DNA from: Paenibacillus sp. PCH8
Lineage (GTDB): Bacteria > Bacillota > Bacilli > Paenibacillales > Paenibacillaceae
Length of the DNA stretch: 64,000 bases
Direction of reading: 5' to 3'
NCBI RefSeq assembly: GCF_002968835.1
Contig: NZ_PKQK01000001.1
Coordinates: 310,001 to 374,000, forward strand
The position numbers and the translations under genes are program-made. Each line of letters begins with the position of its first letter. The first letter of the stretch is position 1. A model generated the notes under the pieces. It did not search any database. It was not told the DNA's origin and saw nothing but the letters and a program-made list of their open reading frames with translations. Below are positions 27,589-36,965 of this stretch, piece after piece.

Positions 27589-27608
27589 AAACGGCATCTC
27601 TGCCGTTT
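27589..27608 (-). terminator. Terminator at the end of the biosynthetic cluster
   Basis: Minus-strand AAACGGCA-GAGA-TGCCGTTT followed by a run of T. It lies 125 bases after the last cluster gene (stop at 27733). Confidence 0.8.
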
Positions 27609-27667
27609 GTGTTTAAAGTGTTGATGCAGACAGCGGCGGCTTCTCTGTTCGCGGCGGTTTTCATACG

Positions 27668-27700
27668 ATGAACAGACACATGCACAGTATGCCTGTTCAT
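27668..27700. repeat. Inverted repeat carrying a 14-base match to the rlmD 3' end
   Basis: ATGAACAG ... CTGTTCAT (8-bp arms) encloses ACATGCACAGTATG (27678-27691), which is identical and in the same orientation at 44342-44355 inside the last codons of the rlmD-type gene. It could be a recombinase attachment site, but a 14-base match alone is not significant in 64 kb. Confidence 0.35.
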
Positions 27701-27732
27701 GCGGCTCATTTCTAGCAATATTAGATGTGATT

Positions 27733-28766
27733 TTACCTGAAAGCCTTTAACATTAAAAATAATTGATTATTAAAATGCACTTCATTCGTATATATTTTTG
27801 TAAATAAACCAATGCACTTGTCTATGATTTCCCCAGTGAACTTTTGGGACATGATGGCTTTATTCGAATAGATCCTTACTGTCTTCCAGTCATGAATAAT
27901 TTGGTCCAATAACGGGTCAAGCGTATGTTTTGCATTGATATGATCAATGTTGTACTTATAGAGAGTATTTAACCTGTATTTCTCAGAACATTTTCTATAA
28001 ATAGTACTGCTCAGTGTTTCTATAATCGTTTCATTTTTTATAATGAGCTCGTAATTTTCCGCCAACAACAGTATATTTTTCAAACTTTCCGTTATTTCAT
28101 TTTGATACCTGCACATATTTTCTACGAATGTATTGATGGTTGTGTGTGCTAAATTCTTATTGTTCAAGATCTCATGGTTACCGGGGGCACTAGCGCATAT
28201 TCCCAAAAGTAGTCTGGCATCTTTACGTGTTCCGAAGTCATGCATGACCATTTAAATTCTGGAAATGGAAGAGAATATTGTCTGTATTCTGTAATATCAT
28301 CAACCGTATATATTTGCTCGTTCGTAAGATTGAAGCCATAGACAAAAACAGGGTGCAGTCCATGTTTTTTGTTATAGTAAAAGTCTCTCCCGCGTTGATA
28401 AAATAAATCAATAAATATGGAAATCGGATGACCACTTGAAATAGAGTTTATGATCTCATCTTGTAACGTATCTAGTGCAGGGGATTTTTTACGAATAGAG
28501 ATCCCCATTTCCTCAAGGATCTGATCTCCCTCCTCAAGATCCAACACCTCTAACTTGAAATATCCTCTTGTTTGTATTTTTTGTTTATCAAATCTATAAA
28601 TACTAATAACATTATTCAAAATCGGCAACTCATCTTTTTTAAAATATCTGGCAAGCGTTAACAACAAATTGTAGCCGCAATTAAAATAAGGAAAATTATG
28701 ATGAGGAAACATTTTTGTCATGCCGTCGAAGGGCTGAAAGGTGTCCAGGGAAATAATTTCTTCCAT
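27733..28766 (-). pseudogene. BtrH-like protein, frame interrupted by one missing base
   Basis: Two frames together form one protein. The first (from 28766, GGAGAAA upstream) has FNCGYNLLLTLARYF near residue 28, KKHGLHPVFVYGF near 135 and YTVDDITEY, a Cys-His-Asp set expected of the BtrH N-terminal (papain-like acyltransferase) fold. It stops early after YALVPPV. The second frame continues GNHEILNNKNLAHTT to 27733. One extra base in the G run at 28183-28187 joins them into a 344-residue protein, close to the 355-residue paralog at 39.9 kb. BtrH moves an acyl side chain from a carrier protein to an aminoglycoside; an analogous transfer is inferred here. Real mutation or sequence error. Confidence 0.7.
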
Positions 28767-28786
28767 AAAATATTTCTCCTATACTT

Positions 28787-28946
28787 GGGCGTGTCTTGAA
28801 ATCCTCTGAAGTGCATCTTTTACCGCCTTTTCGCCCCCTGCTGCGTCACTTTCCCTTGACGTGCTCCGGCACGCCTGCGGTAAACTTCCTGGCTTGGAAC
28901 GAAAATTCGGCAAAATCTGCTTCCTTCATCGTTTTCAGACACGCCC
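28787..28946 (-). repeat. MITE-like element, copy 1
   Basis: About 160 bp, near-identical to 51103-51261 in the opposite orientation. The termini are inverted repeats (GGGCGTGTCTTGAAATCC on the left against GGGCGTGTCTGAAAAC read from the right). The right flank is TA but the left flank is TT. It holds no ORF of its own and ends about 20 bases before the start codon of the BtrH-like gene. Confidence 0.75.
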
Positions 28947-28974
28947 TAAAATTATTGTTGATATTACGGCTATA

Positions 28975-29928
28975 TTACCTCTTAACAAGGTTCATCATAC
29001 GGTATTGCCGCGTTCCAGCCTTCATCTCTTCATATTTCTTCGAGCCGGGCAATGCGATGAATTCATTGATATCTCCAATATTCGTGCTCGCTTTGGCGTT
29101 GCTCGCAATCCCTTGTGTGCCAGTACGCTGCTTCGCACTCTCATCACATGATAGAAGAACATTCGAAGTCACATCCTGATTGCGGATTACAGACAGGCCT
29201 GCTTCATCTAACAGCCTGATGTTCTGTGCTACCTGATCTCCCAGCATCAGCTCCGTATACAGAAATACGCCGCCAACTCTCATTATCCGGTACACCTCTT
29301 CATAGAATCGTGATCGGTTCGGATAGGCATGTGCGGATTCTATATTTAACACCACATCGAAGCTCTCGTCTGCAAACGGTATATTCTCCGCATCGCCGAC
29401 GAGATACAAAGATTCACCCCCTCGGGATTTGGCATTGCAATAGGCAATATTCGCCGGGCAGATGTCGAGACCGACAATAGACAGCGGCTTGAAATATTTA
29501 GACAGAGCTGCTATGTTCCCTCCCCTGCCGCATCCGATGTCGATCACCTGCCGCTCCCGAATCGCCGTCCTGCCCACTGTCTCAAGCAGCAGCTTGACCG
29601 AGTTTCTATTCCATGCATCGTCAGGCTCGATCACCGCATGTTGCTCATTCCCGTGCGGGACGTAACCATAGTTTAAGAAGGTTGCGAATCGGCCTATACC
29701 GGACAGCGCAAGGGAGTGCGAAATCTCGCTATAATCCCGAATTTCAGCCTCTTTCCGGTTCCATTCGGAAGGGTGGACAAACTGCTCACGCCGGTCGAGC
29801 ATCGATACATAACGGTCGTCGTTCGTATATACCGCATCGCAGCTGCAGCATTGCAGCAATGCCTCCGACTGGACCAGCACGCCCTTGCAGCTGGAGCATA
29901 CCAACCTTGCATGCAGATGCTGTAGCAT
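28975..29928 (-). CDS. SAM-dependent methyltransferase with N-terminal zinc ribbon
   Basis: A 317-residue class I methyltransferase. Residues 10-30 hold two Cys pairs (CSSC, CCSC) forming a Trm112-like ribbon. The SAM motif is VIDIGCGRGGNIAAL near residue 130, then IVGLDICPANI, VGDAENIPFADESFDVV, and YRIMRVGGVFLYTE. Such enzymes methylate O, N or C atoms of small molecules. The ATG at 29928 (GGGTG 6 bases away) is preferred; a GTG at 29937 overlapping the FkbM stop is also possible. Located in the cluster, so a tailoring role is likely. Confidence 0.85.
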   Translation of the reverse strand: MLQHLHARLVCSSCKGVLVQSEALLQCCSCDAVYTNDDRYVSMLDRREQFVHPSEWNRKEAEIRDYSEISHSLALSGIGRFATFLNYGYVPHGNEQHAVIEPDDAWNRNSVKLLLETVGRTAIRERQVIDIGCGRGGNIAALSKYFKPLSIVGLDICPANIAYCNAKSRGGESLYLVGDAENIPFADESFDVVLNIESAHAYPNRSRFYEEVYRIMRVGGVFLYTELMLGDQVAQNIRLLDEAGLSVIRNQDVTSNVLLSCDESAKQRTGTQGIASNAKASTNIGDINEFIALPGSKKYEEMKAGTRQYRMMNLVKR

Positions 29929-29933
29929 GACTA

Positions 29934-30782
29934 TCACCCAGCCGACGTATGCATTTGATTCAACGCGTACACATTATAGTAATTTGGGATATTCAAATCT
30001 TCGTAGTAATCGATCACGGCATAGAAGCCGTTGGTTTGGAAGATGTTCTCGAGCCTGCTGATCTGCTCTCCGTCCAGTCCGTGTACCTCCATTACAATTT
30101 GCCTGATTTTGCCCCAATCTTCCGGTTGGATGCCTTCCAGCACCTCGAACTCACTTTTTTCCACGTCGATTTTGAGCAAATCAATTTGGTTCAGATCGTA
30201 AAAGCGGATCATTTCGGAGATCGTAGTTAGCTTGCAACGATAGATTTGTTCATTCAGAAGCTTCGGCGACATAAGATGATCGACAAAGCGGTTTAGCATT
30301 CGCCGGTCAGCGAAATTATCTTCGTAATGGTTGATTAACCCGTATCGGAGATCTTGATCGTGGTTCTCCCTGTATTTGATCTGGACAGAGTCCGTGGACA
30401 TCGTAGGAAAATAGGCAAACTCCGCTTCCTTGATCTCATTGGAAAGCCCGACGTTAACCGTCGTTACGCGAGGCAGGGAGCTCATATTCATCTTCAAGAG
30501 TTTAAACGTCGGAGGCAGTGGCTCAAAGGCATATACCCTGCAGTCGCTCTTGCTGCTGACATATAGGCTGAACATGCCGATATTAGCCCCGACGTCCAGG
30601 ACCGTGCCATGATCCGGAAGCGTAATCCCGTGCTTGAAATACATCTCCTTGTGGAAAATCTCGTTGTAGAGAAACTCGGTCTCGCCTTCGTTATTTTGAT
30701 AGATTTCAATCCCGTTGTGCAGCCGTTTCTTTGTAATGGCCTCTGTCTGCAATGGATGACGCTCATGCTCCGTCTTGCTCAT
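29934..30782 (-). CDS. FkbM-family methyltransferase
   Basis: A 282-residue SAM-dependent enzyme with the FkbM signature: VLDVGANIGMFSLYVS near residue 62, VYAFEPLPPTFKLLKMN, DLLKIDVEKSEFEVLEGI near 210 and IVMEVHG. FkbM enzymes O-methylate sugars or polyketide hydroxyls. It follows the exporter permeases and is tightly coupled to the second methyltransferase, so it probably methylates the cluster's sugar or scaffold. AAGGTG precedes the ATG. Confidence 0.92.
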   Translation of the reverse strand: MSKTEHERHPLQTEAITKKRLHNGIEIYQNNEGETEFLYNEIFHKEMYFKHGITLPDHGTVLDVGANIGMFSLYVSSKSDCRVYAFEPLPPTFKLLKMNMSSLPRVTTVNVGLSNEIKEAEFAYFPTMSTDSVQIKYRENHDQDLRYGLINHYEDNFADRRMLNRFVDHLMSPKLLNEQIYRCKLTTISEMIRFYDLNQIDLLKIDVEKSEFEVLEGIQPEDWGKIRQIVMEVHGLDGEQISRLENIFQTNGFYAVIDYYEDLNIPNYYNVYALNQMHTSAG

Positions 30783-30822
30783 TCAATTCACCTTCTCAAC
30801 AATTTGTTTGTAGGGCATTTCT

Positions 30823-31635
30823 CTAACTGCTGGCGCTTTCATAGCGTTTGACGGCCAGCTTCCAGAACAGCCTGACCACTAGAAGCGATATAACGGGAGC
30901 TACAAAAATCCATATCCCAAGGAACAAGTCCAATCGATCAATCAAATAAATCGAAGGCATGTTGGTGATGAACAAGATCGGCACAACATACAGCCCTATT
31001 CTCCGCAGCCATTTGGGGTATATGTACATCGGCATATTGTTCAAATCCCAACATTTGTCGAGTATTTCGAAGATCGAACCGGATTTCACCGTCCAGAAGG
31101 CAAGGATTTGCGGAAGTAGAAGTACCGAATAGGTCACGATTGTGCTACTCAAGATCACGCCGATATATCCGGCCACGTGGATCAAGCTTGGCTCGATGTC
31201 AAGACGCCGCCAGGCCAGTGCGATCATCGTGATCCCGGCGATCAGGTTCGGGATCGGAAACGCGAAGTTAACATGCCGGAACGAAATCATGAACTGCAGT
31301 GATAGCGGCTTCGTCATATACAAGTCCAGCGTCCCGTTGCGGATATGGCCGGCGAATCTATAAAAGTTATCCATAAACAGTCCTGTATAGATTGCGATCA
31401 TAATCGTATAGGTCCCCGTGAAGATCAACATCTGGTCAGGAGAAATGCCATTGATTTCGATCCCGAGCTGGAAAACGAACAAGATATAGATCAGCTTGGA
31501 AAACAGAAATACGGTCTCCATGATCAAACCGGAGTAGAAATTCGCTTTGTATTCCATGTAACCGACCAAGCTGTTCTTTGCGAAAATAAAGAACATACGT
31601 ACATGCTTCCGAAACTCCGTCAAGCTGATACTCAC
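30823..31635 (-). CDS. ABC-2-type permease, second subunit
   Basis: A 270-residue protein with six hydrophobic segments (for example LIMETVFLFSKLIYILFVFQLG, IWIFVAPVISLLVVRLFW). The pattern, including MTKPLSLQFMISFRHVNF, matches the COG3694-type permease that pairs with COG4587 and the COG4586 ATPase. GGAGG 8 bases upstream favours the GTG at 31635 rather than 31650. It lies 4 bases after the first permease gene. The three genes make an exporter, most likely for the cluster product. Confidence 0.85.
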   Translation of the reverse strand: MSISLTEFRKHVRMFFIFAKNSLVGYMEYKANFYSGLIMETVFLFSKLIYILFVFQLGIEINGISPDQMLIFTGTYTIMIAIYTGLFMDNFYRFAGHIRNGTLDLYMTKPLSLQFMISFRHVNFAFPIPNLIAGITMIALAWRRLDIEPSLIHVAGYIGVILSSTIVTYSVLLLPQILAFWTVKSGSIFEILDKCWDLNNMPMYIYPKWLRRIGLYVVPILFITNMPSIYLIDRLDLFLGIWIFVAPVISLLVVRLFWKLAVKRYESASS

Positions 31636-31639
31636 AGAT

Positions 31640-32449
31640 CTAACCTCCAACGGCTACATATTTCCTCATCCCGGAATCCCACGACAACTTCGAAATCATC
31701 ATAAGCACAATTACCCAGACCGCCTGTAAGAGGAGTCCGCGCACGATTTCATGAATCGCCATGCTCCCATTGATGATGTTAACCGGGAAGAATACGACAT
31801 ATTGAAACGGTAAATAGCTGGAGATTCTGGCAAACGTATCTCCGAAAATATTAAGCGGAAAGATGGCACCACTGAGCAGATAGACACCTTGATTGAACGC
31901 GATATAAACGCCCCAAACCTCGGTAATGATGAACGCGAGAGCACTAATTGAATAAAAAAGCAGGAAGTTGATGAGCAGTCCGAACAGAATGCTGACCAGG
32001 AACATAACGATCTGCACCCCTCTAAGCTGAAACCCCCAAATCTGAGTAAAAACGATCATCAGTATGACGAATAAGACAAGGACGACCCCGATCTGAACCG
32101 TTTTCCCACCGAAAAAATTGCATATCCGATAGCTGAAATAATGAATGGGCTGAGCGATAAATTTGCTCAGTCCACCCGTCTTGATATCATTCGCGATTTC
32201 CCCTTCGAAGCCGGCAGAAACCAGCTTGGAGACGACGCCGGACAACACGGAATAAATGATGATCTGTGAATAAGTATAGCCATTAATAATCTCCTGCGGC
32301 GAACTGCGAAACACGGCCGTCCAGAGGAAACATTGGACGAGAATGATGAAGCCGCCGCTGATGATACTCATAAAGAAATCGGTCCGATACTCCATCGCAT
32401 TCTGAAGCGCAAGGATGTACGTCCTTTTATACTTCTGTAAGGCTTTCAT
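31640..32449 (-). CDS. ABC-2-type permease, first subunit
   Basis: A 269-residue protein with six predicted membrane segments (MSIISGGFIILVQCFLWTAVF, VVLVLFVILMIVFTQIW, LLLQAVWVIVLMMISKL). The LKTGGLSKFIAQPIHYFSYR-type cytoplasmic loop fits the COG4587 ABC-2 permease family. GATGGGGT before the ATG at 32449 sets the start, overlapping the ATPase gene by 23 bases. Partner of the following permease and the preceding ATPase. Confidence 0.87.
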   Translation of the reverse strand: MKALQKYKRTYILALQNAMEYRTDFFMSIISGGFIILVQCFLWTAVFRSSPQEIINGYTYSQIIIYSVLSGVVSKLVSAGFEGEIANDIKTGGLSKFIAQPIHYFSYRICNFFGGKTVQIGVVLVLFVILMIVFTQIWGFQLRGVQIVMFLVSILFGLLINFLLFYSISALAFIITEVWGVYIAFNQGVYLLSGAIFPLNIFGDTFARISSYLPFQYVVFFPVNIINGSMAIHEIVRGLLLQAVWVIVLMMISKLSWDSGMRKYVAVGG

Positions 32450-33431
32450 GTCTGACCCCATCTTTCTGATACAAGCTTTCGATGCCTCGCTCGACAGGTA
32501 TATCTTCAACTGTGAAATCGAGGATCGGGAACCGGTCCAGCATCATCTTGGAAAGCCGCTGGAGGTCATGCTTATCGATCTCCATGACGGCATTCATGCC
32601 GTCATGTTGCATGATAGCGCCATAGTCGCTTAGCGCTTGCCTCGGCACTTCGTCCGTAAATTGCAGCTTGATGATCTTTTTTGCATGAAACAGCTCGTTC
32701 ACACGCCGAAGATCGCCGTCGTATACGATCTTCCCTTGATTGATGATGATCGTTCGTTTGCATAAATCCTCAATATCCGCCATATAGTGGCTTGTCAGAA
32801 TGACCGTTGCTTTCGTCTGCTGGTTGTAATTCTTCAGGAACTCCCGAATGCGCTTCTGCGAAATCAGATCGAGTCCGATTGTAGGTTCATCCAGAAAAAT
32901 CACCTTAGGCCGGTGGATGAGCGACGCAATTAGCTCCATCTTCATCCGTTCCCCAAGCGAAAGCCTACGTACCTGAATATTGAGCAGATCTTTAACATCA
33001 AGCATCTCCGTAAGCTCATCCAGGACAAGGTTGTAGGGCTTATCCTCGACCTCATAAATGCATTTGTTCAGGTACAACGATTCGTTCGCCGGTAAATCCC
33101 ACCACAACTGCGATTTCTGCCCCATCACGATCGAGAACTGCATCTTGAATTCTTTTTTTCGCTCCCAAGGGACATAGCCTAATACCTTCGCTTGCCCGCT
33201 TGTCGGATACAAGATGCCGGACAGCATCTTAAGCGTAGTTGTTTTGCCGGAACCGTTCGGGCCTAAGAACCCAACCATCTCGCCTTGCTCGATTACAAGT
33301 GATATCTCGCTAACCGCTTCTTTGATCAGTGATTTCCGCTTCACTAAATTTTTTAGCGATTTTTTGAAACCCAATTCTTTTTCGTAGTAATTGAAGCTTT
33401 TGGATAAGCGTTCCACTTGGATAATGCTCAC
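32427..33431 (-). CDS. ABC transporter ATPase (COG4586-like exporter)
   Basis: A 334-residue ATPase: Walker A GPNGSGKTTT near residue 57, Q-loop MGQKSQLWWD, signature LSLGERMKMEL near 158, Walker B VIFLDEPTIGLD and the H-loop TSHYM. The long C-terminal part after residue 235 is typical of the COG4586 exporter ATPases. GTG start at 33431 with GAGGTG 5 bases upstream. It is followed directly by two ABC-2 permeases. Role: powering export, and possibly self-resistance, for the cluster product. Confidence 0.93.
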   Translation of the reverse strand: MSIIQVERLSKSFNYYEKELGFKKSLKNLVKRKSLIKEAVSEISLVIEQGEMVGFLGPNGSGKTTTLKMLSGILYPTSGQAKVLGYVPWERKKEFKMQFSIVMGQKSQLWWDLPANESLYLNKCIYEVEDKPYNLVLDELTEMLDVKDLLNIQVRRLSLGERMKMELIASLIHRPKVIFLDEPTIGLDLISQKRIREFLKNYNQQTKATVILTSHYMADIEDLCKRTIIINQGKIVYDGDLRRVNELFHAKKIIKLQFTDEVPRQALSDYGAIMQHDGMNAVMEIDKHDLQRLSKMMLDRFPILDFTVEDIPVERGIESLYQKDGVRHESLTEV

Positions 33432-33463
33432 TGGTTCACCTCATTTATGCTCATGTAGAATAG

Positions 33464-34642
33464 TTAAACACCGTGCAAATGCAAGACACTGCACTTGGAA
33501 CATGCCGGTGTCAGTCGTTCATCCATCATTTCCCTTATCCTTCTGTAGGTCATGCCGTGCCATAATTCCTGTACGGACGCTTCATTTAATTTGCCGATCT
33601 CGAACTCTTTGAAAAATTTGCATGCAACAATCGTTCCATCGGGCGTAATATCCATCCGGTTCGAGAGAGCCAGGCACTTCTTGTTCATCGTGCCTTTACT
33701 CTTCACCTCTTTGCCGAGCACGAAATCTTCGATCTGGTCATAATCCAGATTCGGCTGGTAGCGTAAACGCATTTTCCAGACCCGATTATTCACCCGGTCC
33801 AACTCGCTCATCAAAGCAGGGATACGCTCCGGATCGAGCTTGTAGTTAAAGGCGTGCCAGCTTCGTTCGCCCTTGTGCTCGCTCGCCGCAAGGAAGTCGA
33901 ACTTCTGGTCAAAGTAATCGTCCATTCCCTGCGTGCATTCGTCCGAGATGTACCACGGGAAGCAGACCATGACCATATCTACACCGACGCCCTCCAGAAA
34001 GTCCAGCAGATCGTACAGCTTGTCGGTCATAGCATCGTTAACGACGGTATGGATCGTAATTTTGCCCTTGAATCGGTTTTCCTTGCGCAGCTCGACTAGC
34101 ATCCGAATAGCATCTATCGCCTTGTTGAATACCCCTTTGCCGCGAAGCGCATCATTCTCTTCTTCGAATCCATCAAGTGCAATGAGCAGCTCCAGGTTGT
34201 CGGATATTCTCAGCAAGGCGTCCAGCTTTCGCTCGATCAGCATCGCGTTCGTGCAGATCGTCGTCTCGCGAGGATAGGCTTCAAGCAAATCGGCCAAACG
34301 GTCGAAATGGCTATATACGAGCGGCTCGCCGCCCCAGATATAGAGTCTCGACTTAGCTGGTTCCGTCTCGAGGATCAGCTTCTCCAGCAGCCCGTAGTCG
34401 AGCTGTTCCCGCTGCTGCTCCGGTGTCATAAAGTGATGATAGCCGGTGTCGTTCCATTGATAGCAATGCTTGCAGCGCAAGTTGCATTGGTTCGTCAGTT
34501 TAATCCCGACCGACTCTGGCAACGGTGTCGCGTAACCCGCTATTTTCTCCATGTTCCGCTTGGTTTCCACCGTATTCTTGATAGTACGTTTCAATATTTG
34601 CAAATCCTTTGGGGAATGTTTAATCTCTGATTTTGGATTCAT
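33464..34642 (-). CDS. Radical SAM/SPASM enzyme (second of two)
   Basis: A 392-residue enzyme. The CxxxCxxC cluster motif is in TNQCNLRCKHCYQW near residue 55, followed by the GGEP motif (YIWGGEPLVYSHF). The C-terminus has SPASM-like cysteines (CLALSNRMDITPDGTIVACKFF, then CSKC) and ends soon after, a short Twitch/SPASM layout with room for one extra iron-sulfur cluster. Members oxidise or epimerise peptides, amino acids or sugars; BtrN of butirosin is one such dehydrogenase. Substrate unknown; the adjacent paralog suggests two sequential steps. AAGAAGGG precedes the ATG. Confidence 0.9.
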   Translation of the reverse strand: MNPKSEIKHSPKDLQILKRTIKNTVETKRNMEKIAGYATPLPESVGIKLTNQCNLRCKHCYQWNDTGYHHFMTPEQQREQLDYGLLEKLILETEPAKSRLYIWGGEPLVYSHFDRLADLLEAYPRETTICTNAMLIERKLDALLRISDNLELLIALDGFEEENDALRGKGVFNKAIDAIRMLVELRKENRFKGKITIHTVVNDAMTDKLYDLLDFLEGVGVDMVMVCFPWYISDECTQGMDDYFDQKFDFLAASEHKGERSWHAFNYKLDPERIPALMSELDRVNNRVWKMRLRYQPNLDYDQIEDFVLGKEVKSKGTMNKKCLALSNRMDITPDGTIVACKFFKEFEIGKLNEASVQELWHGMTYRRIREMMDERLTPACSKCSVLHLHGV

Positions 34643-34684
34643 ATCAACACACCCTTCTTAAACTTATTAGGTCATTCACATGAA

Positions 34685-35779
34685 TCAATAGATATAATAC
34701 CTTGAACAAGCCGTACAAATCGGAAGCATATTTTTTTTCATATACGCGCGATAATCTTTGTACTTGTCACTACTCCAGATATCCAGCAAACTCTCTTCGT
34801 TCACGTTGCCGAAGGTCAAATCATAGAAGGCATGGCAGGGCGAAACGTCGCCCCTTGCCGTAATCTCCGCATAAACCCATGGAAGGGAGCACCGATTTCG
34901 TTTATCAGCCATCTGATGGAATTGCCCCGAGAAATAGTTGCTCAAATTTTGTTCATCTATCGTCTTCGGATAGGTGATCACATGGATGCGATTTTTCAAG
35001 CAATACGCTTTAACATTATTGAGCTGTCTCGTCAATTCCGGAATATCGATCTGGCTGAACGAACTGGTGTCCCGCCACACCATCCCCTTGGCATAAGGAG
35101 CTTCATGCACGTCGAATTTGTCACTAAGAACCTCCACATATTGGGCATACTGCTCTTCCGTTGCATAGAGCTGCACTTCCATGCTGATATGGTCCAACAT
35201 CGACAAGTCGATATGCTTAAAGAAAAATTCCTCAACGTACATATAGTTCAAAGGCGTAATGATAAAGGATACACCCATTTTCGGAAATTGCTTGCCCTTG
35301 CTTTCCCGAAGCTCATAAAGCTTCTCGATCCCCTTGATTACTTTCTTGAATACGCCTTTGCCTCTCTGCTTATCGTTGATTTCCTCAGGGCCGTCGAGCG
35401 ACATCCAGATCTTATTTGGAGCAGTCTCGACAAGCATCTCGGCATGCTGCTCAAGCAATGTGCCGTTCGTGGGGAAGTCCGCTTTACTTCCATAGTGATT
35501 GATCATGGCGAGGATGTCGCTCAGCCAAGGGTACATCAGCGGCTCGCCGCCGAAGAAATCGTAATACGGCTTGCCCGGGCTGCATTCGACGATGATCTTT
35601 TTAATGAGATCCGGATCCAGATGCGCTAACGTTTTTTTGCTTTTGTAGGGCCCTTCGAGTCCCCACTCATAGCACATCTTGCATCGTAAATTACACTCCT
35701 CCAACAGCTGCATGACGATCCATCTCGGATAGCTTGTCTTTGTCTTATCTTGGACGACACTCAATTTGTTTACGCTCAT
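34685..35779 (-). CDS. Radical SAM/SPASM enzyme (first of two)
   Basis: A 364-residue enzyme with CxxxCxxC in EECNLRCKMCYEW near residue 30, GGEP in YDFFGGEPLMYPW, and a C-terminal SPASM-like part (RCSLPWVYAEITARGDVSPCHAF, then CTAC) that ends at residue 364. It is clearly related to the following gene (both have a GKGVF-K-I segment after a DEEND/EEIND loop) but diverged. Co-directional and 42 bases apart. It probably acts on a carrier-bound or free intermediate of the cluster. Confidence 0.9.
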   Translation of the reverse strand: MSVNKLSVVQDKTKTSYPRWIVMQLLEECNLRCKMCYEWGLEGPYKSKKTLAHLDPDLIKKIIVECSPGKPYYDFFGGEPLMYPWLSDILAMINHYGSKADFPTNGTLLEQHAEMLVETAPNKIWMSLDGPEEINDKQRGKGVFKKVIKGIEKLYELRESKGKQFPKMGVSFIITPLNYMYVEEFFFKHIDLSMLDHISMEVQLYATEEQYAQYVEVLSDKFDVHEAPYAKGMVWRDTSSFSQIDIPELTRQLNNVKAYCLKNRIHVITYPKTIDEQNLSNYFSGQFHQMADKRNRCSLPWVYAEITARGDVSPCHAFYDLTFGNVNEESLLDIWSSDKYKDYRAYMKKNMLPICTACSRYYIY

Positions 35780-35806
35780 CGCATAACCCCTTCTGCCATT
35801 GAAATC

Positions 35807-36922
35807 TTACCCCTTCGTTAACGCGACTCTCGCACAATAATGATCCACATAATTCGTCCGTTCTCCGGGTCTGTTCATGATCGCTTGATGCATCTCCTTA
35901 AGGACCTCTACGGAAAAATCCATCTCCCGCCACTTCTCGTAGCGTATTCCGAACCCCAGTGACTCCCACAATTCCAAATTGCTAAGCTCGTGACTTCCGA
36001 ACGGCTCCAGCAAAATAAGAGGGGTTTCGGATGCAAGCGAGTCGATTAATGTGCCCGCTCCCGGCTTGGCCACGATAGCCATCGCCTCCGAAGCGATATC
36101 GTATAACCAATGATGATCAACCTCAGCGGCGTATGACTTCGTGTCTTCTCCCGTTATTTCGATGTATGGCGGAAACTCGTGCAGGCCGTTCGCACTCTTC
36201 ACCCATGCACACCATTCCGGATCGTTCATCCAATATCGGTGATCGGGATCGGGCTTCGCTTCCTTCCAATCGTAAGCTACGATATCAAGCCCATAGTTAT
36301 GGCCGGCAAGCTCTGGAATTGTACTTTGATAAGTGCCCATCCCCCAGCCGCCGCCATGAACAACAAGCCGCCGCTTCCTTGAGTCGAAGGGCAGTGGCGT
36401 ACGATGAAGAACTGGGATTTCGCATCGAATCTCCATCTTGTCGGTGTCATAGAGACAAGCATTGTAATAATACTCGTCATAGTGAGGATGAAACTTCTTC
36501 AAGCTCTTCCAAGACGGGGCCAGATCTGAATCGACGTAGAGCAGGTCTACATGAATTTGATTCGGCAGCATCTTCTCCCTATACAAATCCAGAATATAGA
36601 TCCAGTGTCCGGATAACGATATGAATTCGTACCGGTCTTCCGCTTTCCACGCCTCCAGCAATAGCTCGACCTGGGCATAATCAATGCTGTTGCGTATATC
36701 CATCGGCATTCGGGCCGATAAATTGGCAAGTGCGAAATTATTGTGGTAAGCCTTTCTGCTGTCTACAATATGATCCATCTTGTCTTGCTCCAAATAGCTT
36801 TCGAACACGAGCACTTCCGTCGCGATATCCCTTTTCTCGAAATCACTTGCAGCTAACAGGCCGGGAATATAGAAACCCAGACCGAAACCCGAGCATAGAA
36901 TCGTCAGTTTCCGCTTACCCAT
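35807..36922 (-). CDS. Glycosyltransferase-like protein (GT-B, MurG/GT28-like C-terminus)
   Basis: A 371-residue protein. The N-terminus has a Rossmann-like start (KLTILCSGFGLGFYIPGLLAA) and the C-terminus carries AIVAKPGAGTLIDSLASETPLILLEPFGSHE, the nucleotide-sugar binding pattern of GT28/GT-B enzymes. LVVHGGGWGMGTYQ in the middle fits the linker between the two domains. GGAGGAAG before the ATG at 36922 excludes the longer frame. Next to an SDR that makes a nucleotide sugar, it most likely attaches that sugar to the scaffold. Confidence 0.75.
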   Translation of the reverse strand: MGKRKLTILCSGFGLGFYIPGLLAASDFEKRDIATEVLVFESYLEQDKMDHIVDSRKAYHNNFALANLSARMPMDIRNSIDYAQVELLLEAWKAEDRYEFISLSGHWIYILDLYREKMLPNQIHVDLLYVDSDLAPSWKSLKKFHPHYDEYYYNACLYDTDKMEIRCEIPVLHRTPLPFDSRKRRLVVHGGGWGMGTYQSTIPELAGHNYGLDIVAYDWKEAKPDPDHRYWMNDPEWCAWVKSANGLHEFPPYIEITGEDTKSYAAEVDHHWLYDIASEAMAIVAKPGAGTLIDSLASETPLILLEPFGSHELSNLELWESLGFGIRYEKWREMDFSVEVLKEMHQAIMNRPGERTNYVDHYCARVALTKG

Positions 36923-36965
36923 AAAATTTCTTCCTCCATTCATGGCTTCAAGCGCTTCGGAAGCA

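Noticed and set aside
27509..27718. 69-residue minus-strand frame
   Set aside because: It crosses a strong terminator hairpin; only its last 20 codons look like a gene end, listed as a remnant.
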